From Catellatospora coxensis (GTDB lineage: Bacteria > Actinomycetota > Actinomycetes > Mycobacteriales > Micromonosporaceae), in assembly GCF_016862635.1 (NCBI RefSeq), contig NZ_BONI01000002.1, positions 186,001 through 250,000 of the forward strand: 64,000 bases of DNA, given 5' to 3'. The position numbers and the translations under genes were made by a program. The notes under the pieces are model-generated. The model searched no databases, had not been told where the DNA came from, and saw only the letters and a list, made by a program, of their open reading frames with translations. How positions within the stretch are numbered: position 1 is the first letter of the stretch; the number at the start of each line of letters is the position of its first letter. This document shows positions 8,564 to 18,504 of the stretch, piece by piece.

Positions 8564-9124
8564 TCAGCGCAGGGCGGTGTGTGCGTCGGCCAGGAAGCGG
8601 TCCCGTTCGTCTCCGTGGGCGATCGCCGCGTTGTAGACGGCGTCGATCGCCGCGGCCAGCGGATCTTCGATCGCCAAGGCGATCAGTGCGGGGAATGCGG
8701 CGGCCTGCTGAAGCATCTCCGTGATCTCTTGGGTCCGGAACACTCGTGGATCGGGGTAAAAAGCCACGGTGGTACGCGGCACTTCGGGATCGGATAGCAG
8801 CCGGTTGAACGCCGCGGCACCGCCCTGCTCGGTGAGCAAAGGGCGCAGCGGGCGGGCGGCGTCGGCGGCGGCAGGCGCTTCGGCGATCCAGCCGACCTGC
8901 TCGAGCCCGGCCACGCGCATCGCGTGGCGGGCGGCCCAGCAGGCGGTTTCTCGCTGGCGGGCGGCAGGCAGCGCTTCGATGCGGTCAAGCAGCGGGCGGT
9001 CGATCCGCGCCAGGGACTGTGCCTGACCGGGGAGCCCGCGGACACGGTCGGACGGCGGTGTGCCTCCCCACCGCTCGGCTTCGCGCTCAGCCTGCCGGCG
9101 GCGGGCCCTTGTCGGCGAGTGCAT
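8564..9124 (-). CDS. Hypothetical protein, second gene of a coupled pair
   Basis: This encodes about 186 aa, helical and Ala/Arg-rich, with no transmembrane segment. Visible blocks are DRIEALPAARQRETACWAARHAMR and FNRLLSDPEVPRTTVAFYPDPRVFRTQEI. The start overlaps the end of the upstream gene by 38 bases, so a start further inside is possible. The long overlap and shared strand imply co-expression with the 9087-10127 gene. Family not recognised. Confidence 0.6.
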   Translation of the reverse strand: MHSPTRARRRQAEREAERWGGTPPSDRVRGLPGQAQSLARIDRPLLDRIEALPAARQRETACWAARHAMRVAGLEQVGWIAEAPAAADAARPLRPLLTEQGGAAAFNRLLSDPEVPRTTVAFYPDPRVFRTQEITEMLQQAAAFPALIALAIEDPLAAAIDAVYNAAIAHGDERDRFLADAHTALR

Positions 9125-10127
9125 GTGCCTGCGCGGCCTGCTCGCGGAGCGTGTCCATCCACGGATACCGGCCGGCGGTGTCGAGCAGGTGGTCCCAAAG
9201 CACGCCGAGGGCGAAGGCGTGCCGGCCGAGCACTGCCTCGTGCCGCAGCGTGAAGCCGTCCGGGCCGCGAGTCAGCCGCACCGTGCTCTGTTCGTCGTCC
9301 GGCAGCGCAACGAGTGGCTGAGGAAAGATCGGCTCGTCGGCGGTGGCCCAAGTCCAGCTGAAGGTCTCGCCGTCGACCGGCTCCAGCCGGACCTCCAGGT
9401 CACCTGCGGGCAGCACGCCCACCGGGACCTCCACCGGTGCAGGCCGGTGGCGGACCACCGTCACCCGCGACAGGCCGGAGTCGTCCTGGTAAGGGTCGTC
9501 TGGCAGCGGTGGCAGGATCGCCGGGCGGCCTGACGGGCGCGGTGCCAGTGACAGCATCGCCCACTCAGCGGCCTTCGCCGGTTTCTGCTGCCAGCCCCGG
9601 CGTTGCGGGTCTGCCAGCAGAGTGCGTGATGGCGTCTGTTCGGATACCGCCCAGATGTGCAGCGCATGCCGCTCCGGCGGGTCGCCGTCGCTGTGTACGG
9701 CCTCATGCAGGCGGCCGCGCGCGTGCACCCGAACCCGGATCAGCCCTCGCGGAACGGCGACACCGGCGAGGCCCGCCTCGGTGCCGCCCATCAGACCGAT
9801 GACCGAAAGCCTGCCGCTCGGGCTCCAGAGCGTCGCCTCACTGATCGCATCCCAGCCCGTGTCGACCTGTTCGGGAGGCTCAGACAGGATGTGAGCCCGT
9901 GCCTCGATCCAGCCGGTGTGCACACCGCAGAAGCCGGTGAACGTGTTCGGCCCGCCGACGTGCAGCAGCCCGTCACCGAGGTTGTAGATCGCCATCCCGG
10001 ACGCACCGGGCACAGTCGATACCTCGTACTGGTTGTAGCTGATGAACAGCCGCGTCCAGCCGGTCACGTAGGTTCGATGATCTGCGGCAGGCAATCGTCC
10101 ACGGCGTGATCCTAGGGTTGTCGTCAT
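9087..10127 (-). CDS. Hypothetical protein, first gene of a coupled pair
   Basis: This encodes 346 aa from the ATG at 10127; an upstream in-frame start at 10163 exists, but the MTTTLGSRRG start is more natural. The N-terminal half is beta-rich (FISYNQYEVST, GMAIYNLGDGLLHVGGPNTF, GWIEARAHIL, GRLSVIGLMGGTEAG). The C-terminal half has a second beta-like block (GDLEVRLEPVDGETFSWTWATADEP) and ends helical. No signal peptide, no catalytic motif and no family I can name. It lies at the edge of a defence-like island next to a truncated helicase, so a role in that setting is conceivable but unsupported. Confidence 0.65.
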   Translation of the reverse strand: MTTTLGSRRGRLPAADHRTYVTGWTRLFISYNQYEVSTVPGASGMAIYNLGDGLLHVGGPNTFTGFCGVHTGWIEARAHILSEPPEQVDTGWDAISEATLWSPSGRLSVIGLMGGTEAGLAGVAVPRGLIRVRVHARGRLHEAVHSDGDPPERHALHIWAVSEQTPSRTLLADPQRRGWQQKPAKAAEWAMLSLAPRPSGRPAILPPLPDDPYQDDSGLSRVTVVRHRPAPVEVPVGVLPAGDLEVRLEPVDGETFSWTWATADEPIFPQPLVALPDDEQSTVRLTRGPDGFTLRHEAVLGRHAFALGVLWDHLLDTAGRYPWMDTLREQAAQAHALADKGPPPAG

Positions 10128-10619
10128 GGGGCAGCAGAGGGCGAAATCGACGGGATCCTGCACCGGCGATGTCCAGGACGGCTGGTGCCAAGTTGGACGC
10201 CGCCAGGGTCGTCGAATGCGGCCCGGCTACCTCTGATGAACAGGCAGCGGTCGTCCCTCGCGTGCACGGAGGTCACGACCGACCTGCCTTGCCCGTTCGA
10301 AGGCGTCACCTGATGGGGTGAGGCGGAACGGCGAAGTGACGTGCCCGGATGTATAGCTGCGACCATCGACCGGGCCGCACATCCCCTCGCCTGGCCCGAG
10401 TTGACAACGGAATACAGACTTTCACATTCGGTTTTCATATGGTCACGCCATGTGGTCAACAAGAGAATCCGATCAAGGTGTCGCATCGTCCCGCGCTGTG
10501 CGGTCACGCCGTCTCCCGGGCCGGCGAATGGCGGCATTCGCCACTGCCGCCGCGACAATCGCGAGCGTGCTACTGGCCCCCGAGCCGGGGCACGCAGCCG
10601 CACCAAGGTGCAGCGAAGC
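10128..10619. other. Intergenic region ending at the helicase breakpoint
   Basis: No gene supported. A TTGACA at 10401-10406 lies in an AT-richer patch (10401-10475) without a convincing -10. The region ends where recognisable helicase sequence begins abruptly, so it probably contains the left end of the deletion that removed the helicase N-terminus. Confidence 0.4.
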
Positions 10620-11752
10620 GCTGTTCGTCGACCGTGGCGTCGTTCCTGCAGCGCCTCGGCCGCACCGGACGGCGGCCCGGCAGCACCCGCAACTGCCTGT
10701 TCCTGGCAGTCGACACCGGCTCGCTGGTCGAGGCGGCCGCGCTGCTGCTGCTGTGGGGCCGGCACTGGGTAGAGCCGGTGGTGGCGCCGCCCGAGCCCCG
10801 CCACATCGTCGCCCAGCAGATCCTCGCCCTGTGCTTGCAAGATCACCGTATCGGCGACCGGAGTTGGCAGCAGTCTTGGAACGCGCTCGCGCCCTTCGAC
10901 ACGAGCGCCGCTCCGATCGTCCGCTACCTCGTGGACAACGGCTACCTCGAGGATGACCAGGGCATGCTGTTCATCGGCCCCGCGGCGGAGCTGCGTTTCG
11001 GCCGTCGCAACTTCATGGAAATGACTGCGGTCTTCACCGGGCCGCCTGAGTTCACGGTGCTCACGGGCCGTACTGAGCTCGGTCGCATCGACCCCGGCCT
11101 GCTCACCGAGGAGGTCCAGGGCGAGCGTCGACTCTTGCTGGGCGGGCGGAGCTGGGCCGTCACCTACATCGACTGGCGTCGCCGTCGCTGCTTCGTCGAA
11201 CCGGCCGACGGCGGCGGCCGTGCCCGCTGGACAAACCTGGGCTGGGCCGGGCTGTCCTTCGCACTCACCCGCGCCATGCGCGATGTGCTGCTGGGTGCAG
11301 ACCCGCCGGTACGGCTGACGAAACGTGCCGTGGACCGGATCGCGCGCGCACGCGATGAGCAGTCGTCGGTGGTGCACCCGGGCGGCAACGTCATCGTGCG
11401 GGACCACCGCGGCGACGACGTCCGCTGGTGGACCTGGGCCGGTTATCGGGCCAACGCGACGCTGGCCGCCACGCTCGGCGGCATCGCCGACCCCATGCAG
11501 CGCTTCGACGACCGGCACATCCGCCTGCGAGGAGACCTCACCCCCGTGATGTGGCGCGAAGGGATCGCCGACGCGATGGAGCGGATCTGCCTGCCGGAGG
11601 TCAGCGACAGGGCGCTGGTGGGTCTGAAGTTCAGCGATGCGCTGCCGAAGCAGTTGGCGATGGCGACGCTCGCCGCCCGGCTGGCAAGCACCGACAAAGC
11701 CATGGACGTGCTCGCTGAAACCCACCGGTTCCTCGTCAAACATGCTGACTGA
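10620..11752 (+). pseudogene. 3' remnant of a large DEAD/DEAH (Lhr-like) helicase
   Basis: Recognisable sequence starts at helicase motif VI, TVASFLQRLGRTGRR, which normally lies more than 400 residues into such proteins. It continues through the C-terminal region typical of Lhr-type helicases (YLVDNGYLEDDQGMLFIGP, FGRRNFMEMTAVF, RWTNLGWAGLSF). Motifs I, Ia, II, III and IV are absent, and the frame upstream of about 10620 is unrelated, Arg/Pro-rich sequence. Without the ATPase core the product cannot be a helicase. The C-terminal half is intact to its stop, so the deletion may be recent. It converges on the DUF262 gene with a shared terminator. Confidence 0.8.
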
Positions 11753-11771
11753 CCCGTTCGGGTCCGAGCAT

Positions 11772-11802
11772 CGCCTCAAGGCAGCCTGACTGCCTTGAGG
11801 CG
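11772..11802. terminator. Bidirectional terminator
   Basis: CGCCTCAAGGCAG (11772-11784) pairs perfectly with 11790-11802 across a 5-base loop. It lies between the convergent stops of the helicase remnant and the DUF262 gene. Confidence 0.75.
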
Positions 11803-11825
11803 GCGGATCAGCAACAGCCGATCAA

Positions 11826-14150
11826 TCACGCGGGATAGTCGAACTGGCGCAGCCGTTCCCGAGCGGTCTCCATCTCTTCCGCGGTGAACAGCCGAGCGAA
11901 CTCTGCCCTGGTCACCAGCGCTTCAACAGTCAGGTCCAACCGGCCGCGTTCCCACAGTGCAACGAAACCATCCGACACGACGGCACTGGCCAGGAGCTTC
12001 TTCGCGGTCGTGATGCCTCCGTGCTCAGCGAGCATGCCCAGGAACAGCGAGGCGTTGTGGCCGGCCTCGGTGCGTGCGGCCTCATAGATTCCACGCATGG
12101 CCTGGTCGAAGTCAGCTCCGCTCGCTGCACCTGTACCAGCCTGCTCAACGGCCGTCGGCGACTCCGGCATCACCGCGATGGAGGACTCGCCGGCTTCGAG
12201 GCCGTCAGCGGGCTCCTCACCGTCGGCGAGCCCCGCGGCCTCCTCATTACGGCGCGCTACGTAACCCAGCAGCGCGTCGACGGAGGTGAAGACCTCGTAG
12301 CCGAGCTCCTCCATCCGCGGCAGGTCGGAATTGAGGTCCAGTTCCAGCACGACGGGGCGGCCCAGTCCTGGCTGCAGGCCGTCCGGCCAGAACGCCTCGG
12401 CGACCGCCAGCACCCGCCCGGTCGCAGGATCGGCGATCTCGCTGTCCAGCGCCGGCTCGGCACAGCCCGCCGCTGTCAGCTCACCGACCAGCGCCTTGAT
12501 CTGAACGTTGCGGACGTCGTCGGCGTCGTCCTCGCGAACCTCGACCCGCTGCAGTGGCTCCGCCGCAGGCTTCGTGCCGTCGCGCAGGCTGGTGAGCAGG
12601 CCGTTGGCGGCCGCCGCCAGCAGTTCCCGCCGAGCCGCGAGGAAGTCTCGGTAGCGGTCGAGGCGCCAGAGCGCGGGATCGGTCGGGATCCACTGGGATT
12701 CCAGAGCGCCTGGGTGCTTCTGCTGCGTCTCGGCGAAGTAGTCGTCCGGCTGCCGCTTGCCGATCGCCAGGTTCGTCTGCTGCGTCAGAAAGCAGAAGTT
12801 GGCTACGGCGTTGACCTCGGGCCGCTTGTAGTCGTGCTTGTAGAGCAGCGCCTTGGGGAAGATGTGGTGCACCTGCAGCGAGGTCAGATTGCCGAGCATC
12901 TCCGCCTTCAGCTCCAGACCCGAGCCGAAGTCGCGGGCACCCTGAGCCCGGGTGAGGAGGTAGAGCAGTGGGTAGAACCGCGACCCCCGGCCGAAGCCCT
13001 CGAAGTCCTGCCCGTCGATCGTGAGGTTGCCGCCACGCCACCGGGTCAGACTGGCGATGAGCCCGTCGATGCCACCGCGGGCCAGCGTCTCGTAGTCCTG
13101 GGACAGGACCGTCTCGGTCGAGCCGGCGAAGCGTCCCCACAGGGCAGCATGGACATACCAGTAGAGCATCCGATCGCGCTCGGCGGCGTCCGTGAACGAG
13201 CCCCCGTTCAGGTGCAGGAATCTGGAGACCACCGGGAAGGCATAGCGGCCCATCAGCACCCGGTCGTGGTCGAGGCCGAGCCGCCCGGAAATGACGTCGA
13301 GAAAGCCACTGACATAGTTCTTGCTCAAGGTCAGCGCCTTGGCGAAGGCGGCCGAATCCACACCGTCAAGCGATTCGAACTGTGCTCGGCCGGTGGCCAC
13401 GGCGTTGACGTTGCGCAGCAACCAATCGAGGTTGAACTGGAAGCCAGCCGATGACCAGGCGCTGAGGTGCTTGCGCATCCTCGAGCGGACGTCGGGTGCC
13501 TCAGCACAGATCTTGGCCAGGGCCAGGTCGCCCTTCGACAGCTTGGTACCACCCGAATTGACGCGGTTGAAGATGTCGACGACGACATCAACACCCTTGT
13601 CCGCCCCGGTGATCTTCTCCTGGTGGAACTGCCGATCGAGAATAGTCCGCAGGCGGTTCAGACGGGTCATATACGAAACGATCTTCGGGGCCGTCTCAGG
13701 ATGCCCGCTCAGCTTATGGATCTGTGCTTCCAGACCTCCGACGAAGAGAGCCGTCACATCAATCCACGTCGGATCACCCTTCATTTTCGCCGGCGCGAAG
13801 AACTCGAAGGTCTCCTCTTCGACGTTGAACCTCAGGTTGGTGAACGCGGTCTGGTCACCCTCGAAGAAGGCCGGCGGCTTGCCGCGCGCGACTCCATACA
13901 ACGACGTGATCCGCTGCTGTCCGTCTAGCAGCATGAGCTTTACCCCGTTGCCCACCTCGCCGGTCCCACGCACCGAACCCGGGTTCGTTTCGGTCTCCCA
14001 CACGAGCAGCGCACCGACCGGGTAGCCCAGATAGAGCGAACGCATCAGTCCACGCACCTGGTCCCGGTTCCAGACGTATCCACGCTGGAACTCGGGAAGC
14101 AGCATCGTGCCGGAATCGATCTGGTCAAGAATCGTGCTCAACTTGCTCAT
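11826..14150 (-). CDS. DUF262/HNH-like protein of GmrSD type
   Basis: This encodes 774 aa from the ATG at 14150 (MSKLSTIL); another ATG lies 18 bases upstream. Residues 17-27 (LLPEFQRGYVW) and 76-85 (DGQQRITSLY) are the hallmark of the DUF262 ParB-like NTPase domain, followed by FNRVNSGGTKLSKGDLA near 194. HHIFPK at 428-433 with NFCFLTQQTN downstream resembles the DUF1524-type HNH nuclease partner. The last 85 residues form a winged-helix-like module (WERGRLDLTVEALV). In the GmrSD family, these two domains make a nucleotide-dependent type IV restriction enzyme against modified phage DNA. The combination here suggests anti-phage nuclease activity; this is inference. Confidence 0.87.
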   Translation of the reverse strand: MSKLSTILDQIDSGTMLLPEFQRGYVWNRDQVRGLMRSLYLGYPVGALLVWETETNPGSVRGTGEVGNGVKLMLLDGQQRITSLYGVARGKPPAFFEGDQTAFTNLRFNVEEETFEFFAPAKMKGDPTWIDVTALFVGGLEAQIHKLSGHPETAPKIVSYMTRLNRLRTILDRQFHQEKITGADKGVDVVVDIFNRVNSGGTKLSKGDLALAKICAEAPDVRSRMRKHLSAWSSAGFQFNLDWLLRNVNAVATGRAQFESLDGVDSAAFAKALTLSKNYVSGFLDVISGRLGLDHDRVLMGRYAFPVVSRFLHLNGGSFTDAAERDRMLYWYVHAALWGRFAGSTETVLSQDYETLARGGIDGLIASLTRWRGGNLTIDGQDFEGFGRGSRFYPLLYLLTRAQGARDFGSGLELKAEMLGNLTSLQVHHIFPKALLYKHDYKRPEVNAVANFCFLTQQTNLAIGKRQPDDYFAETQQKHPGALESQWIPTDPALWRLDRYRDFLAARRELLAAAANGLLTSLRDGTKPAAEPLQRVEVREDDADDVRNVQIKALVGELTAAGCAEPALDSEIADPATGRVLAVAEAFWPDGLQPGLGRPVVLELDLNSDLPRMEELGYEVFTSVDALLGYVARRNEEAAGLADGEEPADGLEAGESSIAVMPESPTAVEQAGTGAASGADFDQAMRGIYEAARTEAGHNASLFLGMLAEHGGITTAKKLLASAVVSDGFVALWERGRLDLTVEALVTRAEFARLFTAEEMETARERLRQFDYPA

Positions 14151-14458
14151 ATCGACGCTCCCACACATCTCGGCTGTGGCTACTATCTCAGCCCTGGCCC
14201 CGCTGCAACGTTCTGGAACCGCCAGGAATGCACGTGGTGACCTTTGTCGATCAATACTTGTGGCCCGCTCAATCTTCGACGAGTCACCGGAACGCGCCCC
14301 GAGGCGCGGCCTGGAGACCGCCTCCGAGCAGGACGAACGACCCCACAACGAAGCCTGGGGTCTCCGAACTACATGCGCCCTGGGTACATGATCACGATGG
14401 CCGGCGAACTAGGCCCTAGAACACACCACCACGCTCGCCGGAACGCTCACCTCGCCCG
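14151..14458. other. Intergenic region upstream of the DUF262 gene
   Basis: These 308 bases separate the NTPase gene from the DUF262 gene. No open frame is convincing, no strong hairpin was found, and no clear promoter could be assigned, though the minus-strand promoter of the DUF262 gene must lie here if it is not read from the NTPase transcript. Confidence 0.4.
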
Positions 14459-17191
14459 TTATGGTCGGATGAGTCGCCGCAGGTGGACGTCCAGGGCTCC
14501 GTCATAAATCAGCAGGTCGTCGGGTCTACCGGCAAGGCAGCGGTGCGCGAACGGCTCCGACACGCGCCGGACCGCGCGGATGCTCAGCTCCGGCCCGCAA
14601 AGGCCTAGATCGCACCCGCACCGGCCGGATTCGGCACCGTAGGCCATGACCCGGCTCCGCAGACACCCCGGCACCGCATCCGCGCTCAACGCGCGCACGC
14701 GCAGCTGGGTGCCGGTCTGCCCAGCTTCGATCACGCGCAGTCGGGCCTCGACAAGATTGAGCACCAGCGTGACCGCCGCAAGGGTGCGCGCTGCCCTGTC
14801 GTCCAGGTCGTCACCGGCAGCGGCGAGCGCGTCGGTGTCGTCGACCCAGACGACGGCGTATACATGCCGACTCAGCGGCTCATGACCCAGCCCGACGAAG
14901 TCCCGAAGCAGCCGGGCGTAGCTGGCGGTTATCGGGTGTCGGTCGTCGACTTGTTGCGCCACCAGCACCGAGAACGCGTCCCGGCGCGCCGGATCACCAG
15001 CCGTCGCCAGCAGGGCGGCTTGCAGGGCGAGCAGGCGCGACACCCAGGATGTCGCTGCGGCAGCCGTCAGCGCTATCGAACTCCAGACCGGATCGGGCAG
15101 GAGGCGGCTCGCGCTCATGGCATGGTGTGCCGCATCCTTGAGTCCCTCCGCCAGCGAGATCTCGATACCCAGATCGGGCCGTCCGTTTGTGGCCAAATCA
15201 CCGCCTGGAACCGTAGCGGCGACCAGGCGGTCGAGAAGCCGCTGCACCTTGGCCGCCACGCCGCCTGTGGCCGTGACTGCAACGGTAGGCAGAATCCAGC
15301 ACAGCGAGGCTGCGGCGTTGCCATGTTCGCCCCAGACAGCACCGCGGCGCCCCTGCCAGGCCAGATCACCCGATTCCGCGGCCCGCACATGCTTCTCCCA
15401 CGACTGGTGTAGTCGCCGCCACGCCAGATCCCCCCGCCCGCAGATTGCTGCCGCGATGTCGCGGCGCAGCTCGTGTGACGTCCGATTGAACAGAGGGGAT
15501 CGCAGCCGGCTCCAGAGCAGGTCGAGCGCGATGGCTGTGAGAACCTGAGGCAGCCGGTTGACATACATCGTCCGGTCGAAGTCGTCGGCCTTCTCCCAGA
15601 GGCGCTCAAGCTGCCCGGCCGTGAGCATCGGCGGCTCCTCACCCAGCGCCCGGATTGCCCGGTCCGCGTCGCCCATCGCGCTGAGATACCCGTTCCGCAA
15701 TGCCACCTCGTAAGCCTGCCTCCAGACCAGGTCACGCTCGGCAATCCCATCCGCCATCAGCGTGCGCTGGATGAGTTCGCCGGCGAACGCGCCTCCGCCG
15801 CGCGCGCCCGAATGCCGAAAGGCGTTTCTCGACATCGCCAGACGCATTCCGACCGCAAGCTCCCGCAGTTCCGGGTCCAGGAAGCGGATCACCAGGTCAC
15901 CCGCGTGCTCCCGCCGCTCAACGATCACCTTGCGCTCCAGTTCGGCAAGGCCGAGCATGAATTCATCGATCCTCGACCAGTCCAGGCGCGCGACCACCTC
16001 GGTCCAGGGCACCTGCGTTCCGTCACCCAGCAGCAGGAACTCGAGGATCTGCCCCAGCGTCTCCCCTGCCATGGACCGGTCATCGATACCAGGGCCGGGC
16101 GAGGTCTGCGGTAGGAGACCCACGGCGTGAAGGCGGCGCATGAGCAAAGCCGTCGGACCGTCAGCGGCAATGTGCTCGTGTAGGGCGACCAGCAGCGCCT
16201 CTTCGTCGCGAGCGGCCTGCCGCACTTCATCAGCCATGGCCCGCAGGGTGTGCAGTCCCAGACGAAGGTGTGCCAGCTGAGAACCGAGCCTCCGCGACGG
16301 CGTGTGGAACCCTTCCAGCGCCACAGCGGCCGTCCCGGCCACCAGACGCGCGAGAGCGTCGCTGCCGATGGGGGTCAAACGCAGGCGCGACCGCAACAGT
16401 TCCGGCGGCGTCGAGTTGGCGTCGACGATCACGACATGGGCCAGTCTCGCCGCGCCAAGCTCCTCCAGCCGCCTGCGCGTCGTATCGACTGCTGTTGCAC
16501 GACGGGCCGCGTGGGGAGACGAATCGATCCCGTCGACCAATACGACGATCTCCCTCCGTCTCGCCAGGAGTTCCATGGTTCGCACAAGCGGTGCGTCGAC
16601 ACCCGCACGAGCCATAAGTCGCCGGAAGGCGTCGGTTGCGGCCTGTACCACGGCGGTGCCGCTCAGATCCCACTCGTTCAGCTCGATTGCCACGACCCCC
16701 TCATCGCTGAGGATGTCGACCAGCTGGCGCAGGAACGTGGTGCGGCCACTGCCCGCCGGCGCCTCGATCACGATGGATCCTGATTGCTTCGGATCCACTA
16801 ACTGCGCCGCGACCGCCCTCGCCTGCCGCACACGGTCGGGAGTACGCTCTCCAGGGCCTTGACCTGCGCGATGCGCCTCCAACAGCCGTCTCAGCGACTG
16901 CCTGCGCGACGTCACTACGAACGCGGCGACCGCGGCCGCGCCTACCATGACTGAAGCCGCCGCGTTGACCGCCAGGTCGGCAACCGTCGCAAGCCATCCT
17001 TCGGTGTAAACCGCTACAGCGACACCAGCGAGAACCACAGCGGCGAACACGGCGCCCAACGCCCAGGAGAAGACGTAAGCGCTCGCTCGACGTCCGAGTT
17101 CTGTCGACGTCTGCCGCACATAAAGCACTGCCCCGCGTGTCCTGGCGCGCCAGCGGTCTAGGTCAACGGCGCGCCAAGTGTTGTCCGGCAT
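14459..17191 (-). CDS. Two-transmembrane P-loop NTPase with C-terminal helical region
   Basis: This encodes 910 aa from the ATG at 17191 (MPDNTWRAV). Two hydrophobic helices at about 38-62 and 70-93 anchor the protein in the membrane. Walker A is EAPAGSGRTT at 143-152 and Walker B is VVLVDGID at 216-223, in a STAND/AAA-like arrangement with a following helical domain. The remaining 500 residues are mostly helical, as in sensor or scaffold regions of STAND proteins. A Cys cluster (CGCDLGLC, later a single C) lies near the C-terminus. It overlaps the SDR gene by 29 bases and is probably translated with it. Large membrane NTPases of this kind are frequent in defence islands, but no specific family could be assigned. 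Confidence 0.75.
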   Translation of the reverse strand: MPDNTWRAVDLDRWRARTRGAVLYVRQTSTELGRRASAYVFSWALGAVFAAVVLAGVAVAVYTEGWLATVADLAVNAAASVMVGAAAVAAFVVTSRRQSLRRLLEAHRAGQGPGERTPDRVRQARAVAAQLVDPKQSGSIVIEAPAGSGRTTFLRQLVDILSDEGVVAIELNEWDLSGTAVVQAATDAFRRLMARAGVDAPLVRTMELLARRREIVVLVDGIDSSPHAARRATAVDTTRRRLEELGAARLAHVVIVDANSTPPELLRSRLRLTPIGSDALARLVAGTAAVALEGFHTPSRRLGSQLAHLRLGLHTLRAMADEVRQAARDEEALLVALHEHIAADGPTALLMRRLHAVGLLPQTSPGPGIDDRSMAGETLGQILEFLLLGDGTQVPWTEVVARLDWSRIDEFMLGLAELERKVIVERREHAGDLVIRFLDPELRELAVGMRLAMSRNAFRHSGARGGGAFAGELIQRTLMADGIAERDLVWRQAYEVALRNGYLSAMGDADRAIRALGEEPPMLTAGQLERLWEKADDFDRTMYVNRLPQVLTAIALDLLWSRLRSPLFNRTSHELRRDIAAAICGRGDLAWRRLHQSWEKHVRAAESGDLAWQGRRGAVWGEHGNAAASLCWILPTVAVTATGGVAAKVQRLLDRLVAATVPGGDLATNGRPDLGIEISLAEGLKDAAHHAMSASRLLPDPVWSSIALTAAAATSWVSRLLALQAALLATAGDPARRDAFSVLVAQQVDDRHPITASYARLLRDFVGLGHEPLSRHVYAVVWVDDTDALAAAGDDLDDRAARTLAAVTLVLNLVEARLRVIEAGQTGTQLRVRALSADAVPGCLRSRVMAYGAESGRCGCDLGLCGPELSIRAVRRVSEPFAHRCLAGRPDDLLIYDGALDVHLRRLIRP

Positions 17192-17915
17192 CTGCGATGA
17201 CCACCTCACCCGATATGGCGGGATTCGCAATGCCAATGGCGACCAGTGCCGCCGCTGCTTCATCCGGACTAAGCACTGCGCCGCGTAGCGTACGGCTGCC
17301 GATGCTATCGAAGTTCGTTTCTCTCCCCATCAGCCGCCCGATCCGCACATAGTTGGCCGTTCGGGTCGTGCCGAGGGCAACGGCGTTGATCCGGATCCCA
17401 CCACGTGCAAGGCTTCCGGCCAGCGCCCCGACCAGGCCGTGAAGCCCGGCCTTAGCGGCGGAGTATCCCGGAGCACCGTACCCGCCGATGGCATTGGTCG
17501 AGGAGGTGAACGTGTACGAACGATCCCCTTCTGACTCTCTCATCAAACCCACGGTTGCCTGTAACACGGTGTGAGCACTGAACAGGTTCACAGCAACCAC
17601 CCGACGGAAGACATCCGCCGGCACTAGCGCGGAGTCTTCACAACGCAGTTCGTCGACATCGGCGCCGCCGACCACATGAATGACGTACCTCAGCGGGCCG
17701 ACGGCGGCCAGACCGGCCACGACGTCGTGCGGAACCTCGGGCGCGGTGAGATCCACCTGGCTGAACCAGGCCAGGGCATTGTCGGCCGGAGGCTGCGCCA
17801 GATCCCAGCCCGCGACGGTATAACCGTCGTCGTGGAGCCGACGGCAGACCGCTGCACCGATGTCACCCGAGCAACCAGTCACCAAGGCGACACCCGCTCC
17901 ACGTCCCTCGCGCAT
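17163..17915 (-). CDS. Short-chain dehydrogenase/reductase
   Basis: This encodes 250 aa from the ATG at 17915 (MREGRGAG); longer starts exist at 17960 and 18008. The cofactor loop VTGCSGDIGAAV fits TGxxxGxG, and the catalytic Ser-Tyr-Lys set is in FTSSTNAIGG and GYSAAKAG. Length matches classical NAD(P)H-dependent SDRs. Its last codons overlap the start of the membrane NTPase, so the two are likely made together. That is an odd partnership for an oxidoreductase and the main reason to look at this operon. Substrate unknown. Confidence 0.88.
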   Translation of the reverse strand: MREGRGAGVALVTGCSGDIGAAVCRRLHDDGYTVAGWDLAQPPADNALAWFSQVDLTAPEVPHDVVAGLAAVGPLRYVIHVVGGADVDELRCEDSALVPADVFRRVVAVNLFSAHTVLQATVGLMRESEGDRSYTFTSSTNAIGGYGAPGYSAAKAGLHGLVGALAGSLARGGIRINAVALGTTRTANYVRIGRLMGRETNFDSIGSRTLRGAVLSPDEAAAALVAIGIANPAISGEVVIADAGQHLARR

Positions 17916-18504
17916 GAAGTGAGCATATGAGCTAGGCGAGCCAAGCCGGTTACCAGACATGCGAGAGCAGCCATACGCCAGTTGACCGAGGGATGTATAT
18001 CGGGCCACCCGCCCGGCGAAGCCTGCTATGGGTCTACGCCATCAGCGCGCTCCGCCAGTCATGGTAGGCGGTGTGGGCCGGCTGAGAGATCTCTGAGTCC
18101 GGCTGGTGAACACGAGATCACCTGAGGCCGGGACCGACTTTGGGAACCTCCTCGCTCGGAACTTGATCGCGAATCCGGGTGGGGGATTCTTCACCATCAT
18201 GCTCACTCCCACGTTTCGGAGTTCCGCGACCTGTCAGTGTGGAGCTGTCCACATCGCAAGAATCACCATCGCGAACTGGAGTCCGCCCAACGGGTGCCGA
18301 ACCCGGGACGTGGCGCTCTCTCGACAGAGTCGGCAACATACCGCTAACGGACCAATGTCATGATCACCACGGTCGGGTGGTGACGGCAATGGTGCGGTTG
18401 CGCCTCCCGGATGAGCTGGCTTCCCTCCCAGGCACAGCATCGCGGTCAAGGCGGCCCCTCTGGGCCGGCACCGGCTGGCGCACCTGCTCCCAGTGCGGCA
18501 GCGG
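17916..18504. other. Intergenic region
   Basis: About 590 bases between the SDR and the GH16 promoter region hold no gene I can support. A short perfect palindrome, AGAGATCTCT, occurs near 18086 flanked by two CCGGCTG copies. The open frame running from 18179 into the GH16 gene is not coding before 18680. Confidence 0.4.

Noticed and set aside
10221-10330. A tRNA-like GTTCGA pattern
   Set aside because: No cloverleaf can be drawn around it.
12021-13454. A plus-strand frame opposite the DUF262 gene
   Set aside because: Low-complexity antisense frame; the minus-strand gene has clear family motifs.
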